In this document: positions 16,643 to 25,497 of the stretch, piece by piece
Position numbering within the stretch: position 1 is the stretch's first letter
Layout of the letters: each line of letters starts with the position of its first letter
DNA from: JAEDHM01 sp964368645
Lineage (GTDB): Bacteria > Bacillota > Clostridia > Christensenellales > CAG-1252
Length of the DNA: 64,000 nucleotides
Direction: 5' to 3'
Assembly: GCA_964368645.1 (NCBI GenBank)
Contig: CAYJBY010000013.1
Location: 16,496-80,495, forward strand
The notes under the pieces: model-generated
What the model was told of the DNA's origin: nothing
What the model saw: the letters and a program-made list of their open reading frames with translations, nothing else
The model's database searches: none
Made by a program: the position numbers and the translations under genes

Positions 16643-16716
16643 TCCGCATCTTAATGTATATTTCAAATTGTTTATCTAAAATTGAAAAATATTGTAAAAA
16701 ATAATTGAATTACAAA

Positions 16717-17364
16717 CTATTTGTTGAAGACTACCAGTTTTGTTTCAAAATCACGGTCAAAATCGGTGCGGTCTAATTCGATACTGTCACCGTCCACGTA
16801 TTCCACGTTCTCGGAGTCGAAAAGCTCAACGAACTCGTCAACCTCTGCGGTGGGATAGGTACAGCCTTCTTGTTTGTAATGCATCGGAATCACTATTACG
16901 GGCATTATCTTCTCAACGTAATCCTTTGCCTGTTCCGCGTTGATGGTGAAAACTCCACCTACGGGAATCAGCAATACGTCCACAGAGCCGATTGCGTCAA
17001 GTAAGCGCGGATTGCACGGCTCGCCTATATCGCCCATATGACATACGTCCACGCCGTCCAAACGGTACTTGAACACGAGATTCTCTCCGCGTAGTTTGCC
17101 TTTCTTCGTGTCGTGGTACGTCAGCATACTGTTGATGTCCACGCCGTCCACCTCGTAACCGCCGCGAGAGTCAATCACCTTGGGATTGCCCAGCACGTTG
17201 GCAACGCAGTTGTGGTCCTTGTGTTGATGAGAAATGGTGACGGCGTCCGCTTCGACCTTAGGCATTACGTAGCCGACCTCGGTATCGTATGGATCTGTAA
17301 CGATAGTCGTGCCCGTACTTTCCTCCAGTCGGAAACAAGAATGTCCCAACCATTGAATAATCAT
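16717..17364 (-). CDS. UlaG-like metallo-beta-lactamase-fold hydrolase
   Basis: A 215-aa MBL-fold metal-dependent hydrolase of the UlaG/UPF0173 type. It begins MIIQWLGHSCF, the family signature, and carries the metal ligands SHQHKDHN (His-x-His-x-Asp-His), a central CHMGDIG aspartate and IPMHYK histidine. No membrane or signal segment. Related enzymes are lactonases or nucleases of unknown substrate. ATG 17364 is chosen because TTGGAGG lies 5 nt before it; an upstream in-frame GTG-type start would add four residues. It lies 37 nt after prs with a small CCCGTA/TACGGG hairpin between, so co-transcription is likely. Confidence 0.88.
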   Translation of the reverse strand: MIIQWLGHSCFRLEESTGTTIVTDPYDTEVGYVMPKVEADAVTISHQHKDHNCVANVLGNPKVIDSRGGYEVDGVDINSMLTYHDTKKGKLRGENLVFKYRLDGVDVCHMGDIGEPCNPRLLDAIGSVDVLLIPVGGVFTINAEQAKDYVEKIMPVIVIPMHYKQEGCTYPTAEVDEFVELFDSENVEYVDGDSIELDRTDFDRDFETKLVVFNK

Positions 17365-17401
17365 ATTTTCCTCCAAATCCCGTAAATACGGGGTTTAACC
17401 G

Positions 17402-18565
17402 TTATTTCGCGTCGTAATTGTCGATAAGCTCGTTAATCTTGTCGTGAGGATCCAAGAGCTTGCTGACTGACATCTCCTGATTGCAGGCAGTGACAATGTA
17501 TGCGACGAATTTGCTCATATCGGCCTTGATGAACCAAGGCTCCTGTTGCAGCTCGGGCTTGGTGTAGGTAAGGTTGGTGGTAACGACGCCGTCAATCATA
17601 CCGTCCGCGTAAGCCTTGCTGAACTTGTCCGTACCCTCGGTAAACATAGCGAAGGTTGCGCCCAGGAAAATCCTGTTGGCGCCGCTGTCCTTAAGGTGAC
17701 GTGCAATAGACAGCATAGATTCGCCCGTAGCGATAATATCGTCAGCTATGAAAATATCCATACCCATAACCTGACTGCCGATATACTCGTGAGCGACGAT
17801 GGGGTTACGTCCGTTGACTACCACGCTGTAATCGCGGCGCTTGTAAAACATACCCAAGTCAACGCCCATAACGGAAGCGTAGTATATATTGCGCTGCATC
17901 GCGCCCTCGTCGGGGGATACAACCATAAAATTGTTCTTATCCAGATTAATATCGGGGTTCTTACGGAGAAGAGCCTTGAGTATCTGGTAGCTGGGCATAA
18001 AGTTATCGAAGCCCATCAGGGGAACCGCGTTCTGTACGCGAGGATCGTGAGCGTCGAAGGTGATGACCTCGGTCACGCCCATCGATTGAAGCTCCTGCAA
18101 CATTACGGCGCAGTCGAGAGACTCTCTTGCGGTGCGCTTATGCTGTCTGCCGCCGTACAAAAGGGGCATAATCACGGAAATCTTGTTAGCCTTGCCGCCC
18201 AACGCGCTGATAACTCTCTTGAGGTCGGCGTAATGGTCGTCGGGAGACATCGGAACCTGCATACCGAACATATTGTACAGACAGCTGTAATTACCAACGT
18301 CGCACATTATGTAAATATCCATACCTCTGACAGTCTCCTTGATGAGAGCCTTGCCGTCGCCGGAAGTGAATCTGGGGCAAATCGCGTCAATCAAAAAAGT
18401 CGTCTTGCGATAAGGCTTGTTTTGTTTCGCGGCTTCCTTGTTGTACCAGTCAACCAAATAGCGGTCAACCTGCTGTGCCAAAGGCTTCGCGCCTTCCAAC
18501 GCAATAATACCTAGCGCAGGGTGCTGGGTGTCGAAATTAAATGATGTTTCCAAAAATGCAGACAT
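17402..18565 (-). CDS. prs: Ribose-phosphate pyrophosphokinase, long form
   Basis: A 387-aa PRPP synthase making phosphoribosyl diphosphate from ribose-5-phosphate and ATP for nucleotides, His and Trp. The PRPP-binding loop is FIADDIIATGESMLSIA and the ATP/metal region is PLLYGGRQHKRTARESL with TFDAHDPR (catalytic His). It is 60-70 residues longer than the usual 310-320, with extensions at the N-terminus and insertions, resembling the long clostridial form rather than the typical housekeeping type. ATG 18565 has a TTTGGAG site; an upstream in-frame start would add 24 unlikely residues. It lies between alr and the MBL hydrolase. Confidence 0.93.
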   Translation of the reverse strand: MSAFLETSFNFDTQHPALGIIALEGAKPLAQQVDRYLVDWYNKEAAKQNKPYRKTTFLIDAICPRFTSGDGKALIKETVRGMDIYIMCDVGNYSCLYNMFGMQVPMSPDDHYADLKRVISALGGKANKISVIMPLLYGGRQHKRTARESLDCAVMLQELQSMGVTEVITFDAHDPRVQNAVPLMGFDNFMPSYQILKALLRKNPDINLDKNNFMVVSPDEGAMQRNIYYASVMGVDLGMFYKRRDYSVVVNGRNPIVAHEYIGSQVMGMDIFIADDIIATGESMLSIARHLKDSGANRIFLGATFAMFTEGTDKFSKAYADGMIDGVVTTNLTYTKPELQQEPWFIKADMSKFVAYIVTACNQEMSVSKLLDPHDKINELIDNYDAK

Positions 18566-18742
18566 AGTAAACTCCAAAATGAGGTCGGTAATGCCGCCTG
18601 TTATTCCTATGATAACACGAAATATCCCGAATAGCAAACAAAACCTTTGCTTAACAATAAAAAATAATCTTAATAAAGGAGTCGTTCCCTGCGGAAATCG
18701 TCGTGAAATAGGATATGGAATTAAGCTTGTAGAAAGGGCAAT

Positions 18743-19783
18743 TTACCTTTTAAGTCCGCACAACAGCTCGTAGGGGGATATTCCGGCTAACGCCGCCGCC
18801 TGCCTTGCGGAGAGTGCGCCGCCCATTCCCCACAGAACGGTTTTCGCGCCGTAGGGTTGGGGCTTGGCTCCCCACATACAGACCATATTCATACACACCG
18901 CCCCCTCCACGCGGTAAAGCGAGCCGTTAATTACCGTTTCGCCCTTGTCCGAAAGCCCCTTGGGGTAGCCGTCTGCGTAGCCGGCTGATATGGTAACGCA
19001 CGCGCCGTCACGCGCACGGGTGCAACCGTAGCTTACGTAATCGTCGCAGGTTAGCGTTTTTGAACAAAGCACCTTGGATTCCAGCGCAACCGCCTCTTTG
19101 AACCCCTTTTCCTCTCCGAAAACTCCGTAAAGTCCGATTCCGCAGCGAATGTAACCGCGGCAGTAATCGGGATAATTCAGCACGGCGGCGGTGTTGGCGC
19201 AGTGTTCTGCGGAAAGACAAAAGCCCCTTTGCTTAAGCTCCTCGGCAACCCTGCGGAATCTGCCGTACTGAAGAGCGGTCAGCGCGGCTCCCTCGGGGGT
19301 AAGCAGGTCAGCGGCGGCAAAATGGGTGTATAAGCCTTCCGTTTTCAGCTTGGGCAGACTGCGGACGGCGGCAAGCTCCGATACGGTTTTGAAGCCGATT
19401 CTGTTCATACCCGTATCCAAGGCGAGATGAACCCTTAAGGGCGCGGTCGCCGCTTCTGCCAAAAGTCGGGCGTACTCCGCGGAAAAAACAGACTGTATCA
19501 ATCCGTACCGTATTAGTCGCGGAGCGTCCTTGGGCGGCGTGTTGCCTATAATCAAAATATCGTTTTCACAGCCGTAGCTCCTTAGAGCTACTGCCTCGGA
19601 TACGTTGTTGACGCAAAAGCCGCAAACGTAGGGAGAGAGTATTTTCGTAACGCGCCTTGCGCCCACTCCGTAAGCGTCGTCCTTTACCACGGCGAAAAGC
19701 TCCGCGTCCGCCGCCGTTTTTTTAAGCAGCCTCGCGTTGAAAATAAGATTGTCACGACTTAGCTCGATACGGACGTTTTGCAT
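18743..19783 (-). CDS. alr: Alanine racemase
   Basis: A 346-aa PLP enzyme interconverting L- and D-alanine for peptidoglycan. The PLP lysine is Lys34 in AVVKDDAYGVGA, where the usual KADAYGHG is altered. LDTGMNRIGF and the C-terminal ISAGYADGYPKGLSDKG are conserved, as is CMNMVCM near the end. It is about 20 residues shorter than average. The ATG at 19783 has no ribosome binding site, and a TATAAT lies 6 nt upstream (19794-19789), suggesting a leaderless message. Followed by prs after 177 bp. Confidence 0.92.
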   Translation of the reverse strand: MQNVRIELSRDNLIFNARLLKKTAADAELFAVVKDDAYGVGARRVTKILSPYVCGFCVNNVSEAVALRSYGCENDILIIGNTPPKDAPRLIRYGLIQSVFSAEYARLLAEAATAPLRVHLALDTGMNRIGFKTVSELAAVRSLPKLKTEGLYTHFAAADLLTPEGAALTALQYGRFRRVAEELKQRGFCLSAEHCANTAAVLNYPDYCRGYIRCGIGLYGVFGEEKGFKEAVALESKVLCSKTLTCDDYVSYGCTRARDGACVTISAGYADGYPKGLSDKGETVINGSLYRVEGAVCMNMVCMWGAKPQPYGAKTVLWGMGGALSARQAAALAGISPYELLCGLKR

Positions 19784-19788
19784 AAGGC

Positions 19789-19794
19789 ATTATA
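19789..19794 (-). promoter_or_regulatory. -10 box TATAAT upstream of alr
   Basis: Minus-strand TATAAT ends five bases before the alr ATG. A TTTGC precedes it (near-extended -10), but no good -35 is visible. Transcription would begin at the start codon. Confidence 0.4.
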
Positions 19795-19838
19795 TGCAAA
19801 CAAGCCGTTGCGGTAGCACACGGGAACAAAAAAGCGTC

Positions 19839-19877
19839 AAAAAAAACCGTCCGCGGTTGTGTTTAACGCGAACGGTT
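19839..19877 (-). terminator. Intrinsic terminator of the upstream membrane-protein gene
   Basis: On the minus strand AACCGTTCGCG pairs with CGCGGACGGTT (one mismatch), followed by T8. It isolates alr from the gene at 20221-21342. Confidence 0.75.
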
Positions 19878-19940
19878 GATTGCTATCAAAAAATTGTGTC
19901 TGAACTGAATTTTACCGAACAGTAACTTATTGAAATAAGC

Positions 19941-20214
19941 TTTGCCTAACGGTGTGGGCTTAACGGTTATGCTGTCGAACGATACGTCGCCGAACTGACC
20001 TTTAGAGTACTTTGCCTAGCCGTCCTTTGACACACTTTGCCAACGGTATGGGCTTAACGGTTATGCTGTCGAACGATACGTTGTCGAACTGAACCTTGCC
20101 GAATGATAAGCTGTCGAATTATCCTTTGAATGGCACCTTATTATCGAACCGCAGGTTGCCGAACTGCCCTATATCGGAGTATGGTCGAACGGTATGGGCT
20201 TAACGGTTATGTTG
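19941..20214. repeat. Degenerate direct repeats (GGGCTTAACGGTTATG...)
   Basis: Three copies of TATGGGCTTAACGGTTATG at about 19951, 20047 and 20191, the first two extended by CTGTCGAACGATACG and followed by GCCGAACTG-type words. No gene in this 437-bp interval. Confidence 0.8.
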
Positions 20215-20220
20215 CGGTGA

Positions 20221-21342
20221 TTATTCCTCGCCGAAGGGATCGTCCTCTTGCACGTCGGAAGGGGGAACCTCGTCTTCCGTAAGCTCTTCCTCTACGGCAG
20301 GAATTTCCTCGGTGTCGGTTATCTGTTCCTCTTCGTCCTTTTGTTCTTCAATAACTTCGGTGGTATCCGCTGTTTCTTCCGTAAATACAGCGTCGGCTTC
20401 GACAGTTTGCTCCGCGATGTCCTCGCTAATCTCCGCGTCGCTTATAATGGGCGCGTCGTTCTCCTCAATGGGAGAGCCGTCAGCCTCGGATATTATCGGC
20501 ATTCCGCTTTCCGCCTTGTCCGTTTCTTCCTCCGCGAATTGGCTAAAGTCCTCTTTGCGGTAATCGGCGTCGTTGGGCATTCTGATTTCCTCGGTAAGAG
20601 GTTGGATAATAGGCTCCTCAACCACAGGCTCGCTCAAAGCGGGATCGTCCGCTAAAATCGTGTCGTCCGTGGTCTGGGGCTTAGGCTCCACCTTAAGGGG
20701 AGCGGGCTTGTTCTGCATAACCTCTTGGGTTTTCGCAAGCTGTTCCGCGGCGTAATCGTAGGCAGGCTCGGCGGCTTTCGCCTCGGCGCAAGCCTCGCTA
20801 GCTGTTTCGTTATCCTCTTCGGAAGCGGTTTGCCATTCCTGCTCCTGTTCCGTTTTCTTTTGTGCGGATTTGCCGAATATATTTGCAAAATCTTCTTTGG
20901 ACAGCGTACCCTTGAGAAGCTTCTCGTAAAAATCCCAGCGCACGTTGAAAAGCTCCAACGCCAGCTTGGTGACGGCGAATATGGCGCACACCATAAACAA
21001 AGCCATAAACACAACGGCGGTAATTCCCATACCCGTGTAGCCCTTAAGGGTGTAAATCGATGCGTTGGCAAGGTCGCAGGCGAAGAAAAGCACTATATAC
21101 AAAAGCACCATAAACAAGGACAGCACCAGCACGTCCGCAGTACGTTTTTTCGTTTCCGAACTGCAAGCGGAAAACACTATCGCCAACGCGCCCAACAGCA
21201 GCAGGGAGCAAGCGAAACCGCAGGCAAAACCGCCGTCCGTATTGTAAATGGACTTCGCGCATATACCGAAGGCGGCAATAGCCAAGGTCAGCGTACAGAT
21301 GATGCAAAAGCACACTTTATCGTTTTTGAGTAATCCTTTCAT
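20221..21342 (-). CDS. Four-helix membrane protein with long acidic tail
   Basis: A 373-aa protein of unknown function. Four hydrophobic helices lie at about residues 11-31, 38-58, 69-92 and 105-130, followed by a cytosol-like linker (WDFYEKLLKGTLSKEDFANIF) and a 200-residue tail extremely rich in Glu, Asp, Ala and Thr with motifs such as EEPIIQPLTEE and a C-terminal DDPFGEE. The tail is low complexity and probably disordered. ATG 21342 follows ATAGGAG. It is monocistronic, ending before a terminator. I do not recognise a family; an envelope or division-associated scaffold is conceivable but unsupported. Confidence 0.75.
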   Translation of the reverse strand: MKGLLKNDKVCFCIICTLTLAIAAFGICAKSIYNTDGGFACGFACSLLLLGALAIVFSACSSETKKRTADVLVLSLFMVLLYIVLFFACDLANASIYTLKGYTGMGITAVVFMALFMVCAIFAVTKLALELFNVRWDFYEKLLKGTLSKEDFANIFGKSAQKKTEQEQEWQTASEEDNETASEACAEAKAAEPAYDYAAEQLAKTQEVMQNKPAPLKVEPKPQTTDDTILADDPALSEPVVEEPIIQPLTEEIRMPNDADYRKEDFSQFAEEETDKAESGMPIISEADGSPIEENDAPIISDAEISEDIAEQTVEADAVFTEETADTTEVIEEQKDEEEQITDTEEIPAVEEELTEDEVPPSDVQEDDPFGEE

Positions 21343-21579
21343 CGAAAAAATCTCCTATTATGGTCTTATCCTGCCTTTTCCGCAAAAAATCCGTTACGTT
21401 GCAGAAAGCCGCTTTTTCGCGCCGATAGGGGCAATTCTTACGGAAATCCGCAAGAGAGGTAAGCCGTTACGCCGCGCATAAGCAGTCTGCGACTTGTCAA
21501 TTATACAACACTAAAATAACTTTGTAAACAAACCGTTGACTAAAATAATGCGGATAACGAGCTATTTTTGCGTCGAACA

Positions 21580-21609
21580 TTGACTTTACGGCGGCTATTT
21601 TGGTATAAT
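21580..21609 (+). promoter_or_regulatory. Promoter of the esterase-fpg operon
   Basis: TTGACT at 21580-21585, 18-nt spacer, TATAAT at 21604-21609. The 5' leader to the ATG is about 105 nt. The interval 21343-21579 holds nothing else recognised. Confidence 0.75.
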
Positions 21610-21718
21610 CTACAGGCAAACCAACGGGCGCAACGGCTCTGTGGCAGGGCTACTCTCTCCGCGGCCGCCGTCTTTTGCTTAGCTTGCACTTTCAACGATA
21701 ATCACAAGGGAGCCGTCA

Positions 21719-22570
21719 ATGAGAAAATCCGTTAAATTTTTAGCTTCACTTATCCTAACGTCAGTAATACTGCTTTTGCCCTTGAGCGGCTGCGGAGTCC
21801 ACGCAGGCAAGGAATACGAGGACAGAAAGTTCGATTTCTATTCCGCGGAGGAAATCAAAGCGCAGCGTTCCAAGGACAAGGCATACGCTTATTCCTTCGT
21901 TACCGATTCCGCCGCGCCTACGGTTTTTATCTGCCCGGGCGGCGGCTACTCTAAGGTTTGCGACGGCTACGAGGGCGTTAAGGTGGCGGAATATCTTAAT
22001 TCCAAGGGCTATAACGCGTTCGTACTGGTTTACCGTATCGGCTTGAACGCCGACGCTCCCAATCCGCAGGACGACCTTGCCGCGCTGATAAAATACGTTT
22101 ACGGCGGCAGTAAATTCGCTCTAACCGACCAAAACTACGCGGTTATGGGCTTTTCCGCAGGAGGGCATCTGGCGGCAACCTTCGGCGCGACCTCCACGGG
22201 TTACGCCCATTACGGCTTACCTAAGCCCGAGGTGATGATTTTATCCTATCCCGTCGTTACGATGGGGGAGGACACCCACGGCTATTCGCGGCTTAACCTT
22301 TTAGGCACCGACAAGTCATTGCGCGATTTGTACTCGGTGGAAAAGCAGGTCAACGCGGACTATCCTCCTACCTTTGTGTGGTGCTGTAAGGACGATAACG
22401 TGGTGAAACCCGTCAACTCCGAAAAGCTGTCCGAGGCTCTTAAGACGGCAGGCGTCAAATGCGAATTGAAGGAGTACGAAAAGGGCGGTCACGGTATCGG
22501 CTTGGCAGAGGGTACGGACGCCGAGGGGTGGCTGGACGAGGCATTGCGTTTCTGGACGGAAAACGCGTAA
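21719..22570 (+). CDS. Alpha/beta-hydrolase lipoprotein (acetyl-xylan-esterase-like)
   Basis: A 283-aa secreted esterase. The N-terminus is a lipoprotein signal with lipobox LSGC and Cys25, so it should be anchored outside the membrane. Catalytic features: oxyanion motif CPGGGYSKVCDGYEG, nucleophile elbow GFSAGGH, acid in WCCKDDNVVKP and His in KGGHGIGLA. This pattern fits bacterial carbohydrate esterases (BD-FAE/CE-type acetyl or feruloyl esterases). A paralogue sits in the rhamnose operon at 48599-49579 with the same motif order. ATG 21719 follows AAGGGAG. One base separates it from fpg, so the two are coupled. Confidence 0.87.
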   Translation: MRKSVKFLASLILTSVILLLPLSGCGVHAGKEYEDRKFDFYSAEEIKAQRSKDKAYAYSFVTDSAAPTVFICPGGGYSKVCDGYEGVKVAEYLNSKGYNAFVLVYRIGLNADAPNPQDDLAALIKYVYGGSKFALTDQNYAVMGFSAGGHLAATFGATSTGYAHYGLPKPEVMILSYPVVTMGEDTHGYSRLNLLGTDKSLRDLYSVEKQVNADYPPTFVWCCKDDNVVKPVNSEKLSEALKTAGVKCELKEYEKGGHGIGLAEGTDAEGWLDEALRFWTENA

Positions 22571-22571
22571 T

Positions 22572-23333
22572 ATGCCCGAACTTCCCGATTTGGAGTGCTA
22601 TGCACTCAACCTTAACAAGCTGTTTAAGGGGGCGACTCTTGATTCGCTCCTCGTTTCCGCGCCGAAATGCGTATCGCTTGACGTGAATGATTTTGTGAAC
22701 AAGCCCCTTGAAAGAGTGGAGAGGCTTGGCAAAAAGCTGTATTTTATTTTCGGCGAAAAGGCTTTAGCCGTACATTTAATGCTTTTCGGCGGCTTCCTTT
22801 TGACCGCGGAAACGGACGGAGCGGTGATTCGTATGCGCTTTGGGAACGAAACCCTGACCGTAGCGGACAAGAGCGGTCTTTGTCGGGTTGAAAGCCGTGA
22901 TTTACCTCTGCCGTCGGGTGCGCCCGACGCTTTAAGCGCGGAATTCGATTATCCGTATTTCTTCTCCGTAATGCTCCAAAGTCCGCGAAAAAACGTGAAA
23001 AACCTTTTAACCGACCAAAACGCAGTGCAGGGCATAGGCAACGCATACGCGGACGAGATATTGTACGCGGCACGGATTTCGCCCCTATCGACCGTGGGCA
23101 AGATACCCGAAAGGGCGGCGGAAAGGCTGTTTGCTTCCGTAAAGTCCGTTTTGGGGAACGCGGTAAACAGAATATTACAGATTAATCCGCGTATTATATC
23201 AGGTGAGGAAAGGAGTTTTTTGTCCGTTCATCTCAAAAAGGCGGAATTTACTCCTACGGGAGAGCGCATACTTAAGGTCGGCACCGCGCCTAAGTTCACT
23301 TATTACACGAAAGCCCAGATTCTTTACAAATAA
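22572..23333 (+). CDS. Formamidopyrimidine/endonuclease VIII-family DNA glycosylase lacking the zinc finger
   Basis: A 253-aa Fpg/Nei-family base-excision glycosylase. It begins MPELPDLE, with the catalytic Pro and Glu of the family (usually PELPEVE), and keeps RLGKKLYFIF (Lys of the active site), HLMLFGGF and the helix-two-turn-helix LTDQNAVQGIGNAYADEILYAA. The usual C-terminal four-Cys zinc finger is absent; the corresponding end reads FTYYTKAQILYK with no Cys. The start is 1 nt after the stop of the esterase gene, an odd partner for a repair enzyme. It may be a divergent or zincless MutM. Confidence 0.85.
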   Translation: MPELPDLECYALNLNKLFKGATLDSLLVSAPKCVSLDVNDFVNKPLERVERLGKKLYFIFGEKALAVHLMLFGGFLLTAETDGAVIRMRFGNETLTVADKSGLCRVESRDLPLPSGAPDALSAEFDYPYFFSVMLQSPRKNVKNLLTDQNAVQGIGNAYADEILYAARISPLSTVGKIPERAAERLFASVKSVLGNAVNRILQINPRIISGEERSFLSVHLKKAEFTPTGERILKVGTAPKFTYYTKAQILYK

Positions 23334-23401
23334 TCCTTTGAGCAGGCTAAGGCTATTGCTCGGGCTTATTCCCCCCTACAAAATAATTGTTATTTATTAG
23401 A

Positions 23402-23431
23402 TTGACAAACGACTATGCGCTATGGTACTAT
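23402..23431 (+). promoter_or_regulatory. Promoter of pckA
   Basis: Consensus -35 TTGACA (23402-23407), 18-nt spacer, TACTAT (23426-23431). The leader contains CCCC/GGGG that could form a small hairpin before the AAAGGA site. Confidence 0.7.
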
Positions 23432-23497
23432 TTAGCGGATTAAAAAACCCCCTTACGGTTGGGGCAAAACCGATTTTAAAAAAAAGGATGTTTGAAT

Positions 23498-25063
23498 ATG
23501 GAAACTGTTAATCTTGAAAAACTCGGCATCATCAACGCAACGGCAATATACCGCAACCTAACCCCTGCTCAATTGGTTGAGAAGGCTCTCGCACGCGGCG
23601 AAGGCACCTTAAGCAAAACCGGAGCATTGGTTGTTAAAACCGGCAAGTACACCGGTCGTTCCGCTAAGGACAAGTTCATCGTGGATTCTGAAGGCGTCCA
23701 TAATGAGATTGCTTGGGGAAACGTCAATAAGCCTATCACTCAGGACAAGTTCGACGCCTTATACGGCAAGGTAATCGCCTATCTTCAGAACCGCGAAATT
23801 TTCGTATTCGACGGTTTTGCAGGTGCGGATCCCAAGTACACCAAGGCTTTCCGTATCGTCAACGAGTTGGCTTCCCAGAACCTGTTTATCCATCAGCTTC
23901 TCCGCCGCCCCACCGCAGAACAGCTTGCTAACTTCACCGAGGACTACACCATTATCGCGGCTCCCGGCTTCAAGTGCGTTCCCGAGCGTGACGGTACCCG
24001 CAGCGAAGCGGCTATCATAATCGATTACGAGAAGCATATCGTTCTTATCGCAGGCTCTCAGTACGCCGGCGAAATCAAGAAGTCCGTCTTCTCCGTAATG
24101 AACTACATTCTTCCCAAAATGGGCGTTTTCCCGATGCACTGCTCCGCTAATATCGGCGCGAACAACGATTCCGCCGTGTTCTTCGGACTTTCCGGCACAG
24201 GCAAAACCACCCTTTCCGCAGATCCTAACCGCAGTCTTATCGGCGACGACGAGCACGGCTGGGCTGACGACTCCGTTTTCAACTTCGAGGGCGGCTGTTA
24301 CGCCAAGTGTATCAACCTCAGCCCCGAGGGCGAGCCTGAGATTTTCAACGCCATCAAGTTCGGCTCTTTGGTCGAGAACGTGGTTATGGATCCCGAAACC
24401 CGTGAGTTCGATTTTGACGACGACAGCCTTGCGGTCAACAGCCGCGTAGGTTATCCTATCGAGTATATCCCCAACGCAGAGCTTAGCGGTATGTCTCCCA
24501 GCGTTCCCAAGACGGTTATCTTCTTAACCGCTGACGCTTACGGCGTATTACCTCCCATCTCCAAGCTGGACAGCAATCAGGCTATGTACTACTTCGTTTC
24601 TGGTTTCACATCCAAGCTGGCAGGCACCGAGATCGGCGTTAAAGAGCCTGTTCCTACCTTCTCCACCTGCTTCGGCGAGCCCTTCCTCCCTCTGGATCCT
24701 TCCATCTATGCGGCTATGCTGGCAGAAAAGGTTGCTAAGGCTGGCGCGTCCGTTTATCTGGTCAACACAGGTTGGAACGGCACAGGTAAGCGTATGAAGC
24801 TTTCCTTTACCCGCGCTATGGTTACCGCGGCGTTGAACGGCGAGCTGTTAAAGAGCGAATTCGTCAAGGATCCTTACTTCGGCGTTTCCGTTCCCACCAC
24901 TTGCCCCGGCGTGCCCGACGAGCTTATGATTCCCGCCAACACTTGGCAGGACAAGGCTAAGTATGCCGAGACCGCTAAAAAACTCGCAACTTCCTTTATC
25001 GACAACTTCAAGAAGTACACTCATATGTCTGACGAAGTCGTTAAGGCAGGACCTAAGGCTTAA
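23498..25063 (+). CDS. pckA: Phosphoenolpyruvate carboxykinase (ATP)
   Basis: A 521-aa cytosolic enzyme interconverting oxaloacetate plus ATP with PEP, CO2 and ADP. In gut anaerobes it often runs towards oxaloacetate. Motifs: RSAKDKF, FPMHCSANIG, the P-loop GLSGTGKTTLSADP (residues 230-243), the metal-binding LIGDDEHGW and YFVSGFTSKLAGTE. Length is normal. An in-frame TTG at 23492 is less likely than ATG 23498, which has AAAGGA 9-10 nt upstream. Codon use is strongly biased towards GGC/AAC/ATC, consistent with high expression. A strong terminator follows; with the fumarase genes just downstream it defines a C4-dicarboxylate cluster. Confidence 0.98.
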   Translation: METVNLEKLGIINATAIYRNLTPAQLVEKALARGEGTLSKTGALVVKTGKYTGRSAKDKFIVDSEGVHNEIAWGNVNKPITQDKFDALYGKVIAYLQNREIFVFDGFAGADPKYTKAFRIVNELASQNLFIHQLLRRPTAEQLANFTEDYTIIAAPGFKCVPERDGTRSEAAIIIDYEKHIVLIAGSQYAGEIKKSVFSVMNYILPKMGVFPMHCSANIGANNDSAVFFGLSGTGKTTLSADPNRSLIGDDEHGWADDSVFNFEGGCYAKCINLSPEGEPEIFNAIKFGSLVENVVMDPETREFDFDDDSLAVNSRVGYPIEYIPNAELSGMSPSVPKTVIFLTADAYGVLPPISKLDSNQAMYYFVSGFTSKLAGTEIGVKEPVPTFSTCFGEPFLPLDPSIYAAMLAEKVAKAGASVYLVNTGWNGTGKRMKLSFTRAMVTAALNGELLKSEFVKDPYFGVSVPTTCPGVPDELMIPANTWQDKAKYAETAKKLATSFIDNFKKYTHMSDEVVKAGPKA

Positions 25064-25096
25064 TCGAACGATAGCTTAGGATTTAATTAACCGAAC

Positions 25097-25153
25097 AAAG
25101 ACCTGTACGCTGTTAAGGGCTCGCGCCCCGTTTGCAGCGGCAGGTCTTTTTTT
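25097..25153 (+). terminator. Strong intrinsic terminator after pckA
   Basis: AAAGACCTG pairs with CAGGTCTTT, and beyond a small bulge CGCTG pairs with CAGCG, followed by a T run. A 21-nt loop region closes it. Confidence 0.9.
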
Positions 25154-25497
25154 GTCGGACGAAACCGTATTTGCGGCGGCAGTCGGTTTTATCGGGCAAA
25201 ACTCGGTAAATTAACGGATACCGCGTGCAAAAGAGCGGAAATATATGTTACAATAAGGTTGCGCGGCGCGGCAGGACAGAATAAAGGAATGACTAACGTG
25301 AGCGGCAAGGTAGATTAAGCGGTCGAATTGCAGAGAGCGGCAGGACTGATAAACGGCGCGGTTGCTTGCAAAAAAACGGCGGCTTGCGAAATAAAGGCGA
25401 AATAGCGTTAAGAACCTGCGTATCACGTGCTAAGAATAACTGTAAAAAGACGGCTATAGAACGGAAAACGGACTAAGCGGAAAAAAGAGGATAATTT
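25154..25497. other. Gene-free interval before the fumarase genes
   Basis: No supported open frame. Only scattered short words (GCGGCAGGAC) recur. A TACAAT at about 25248 lacks a convincing -35, so the fumarase promoter is not identified. Confidence 0.5.
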
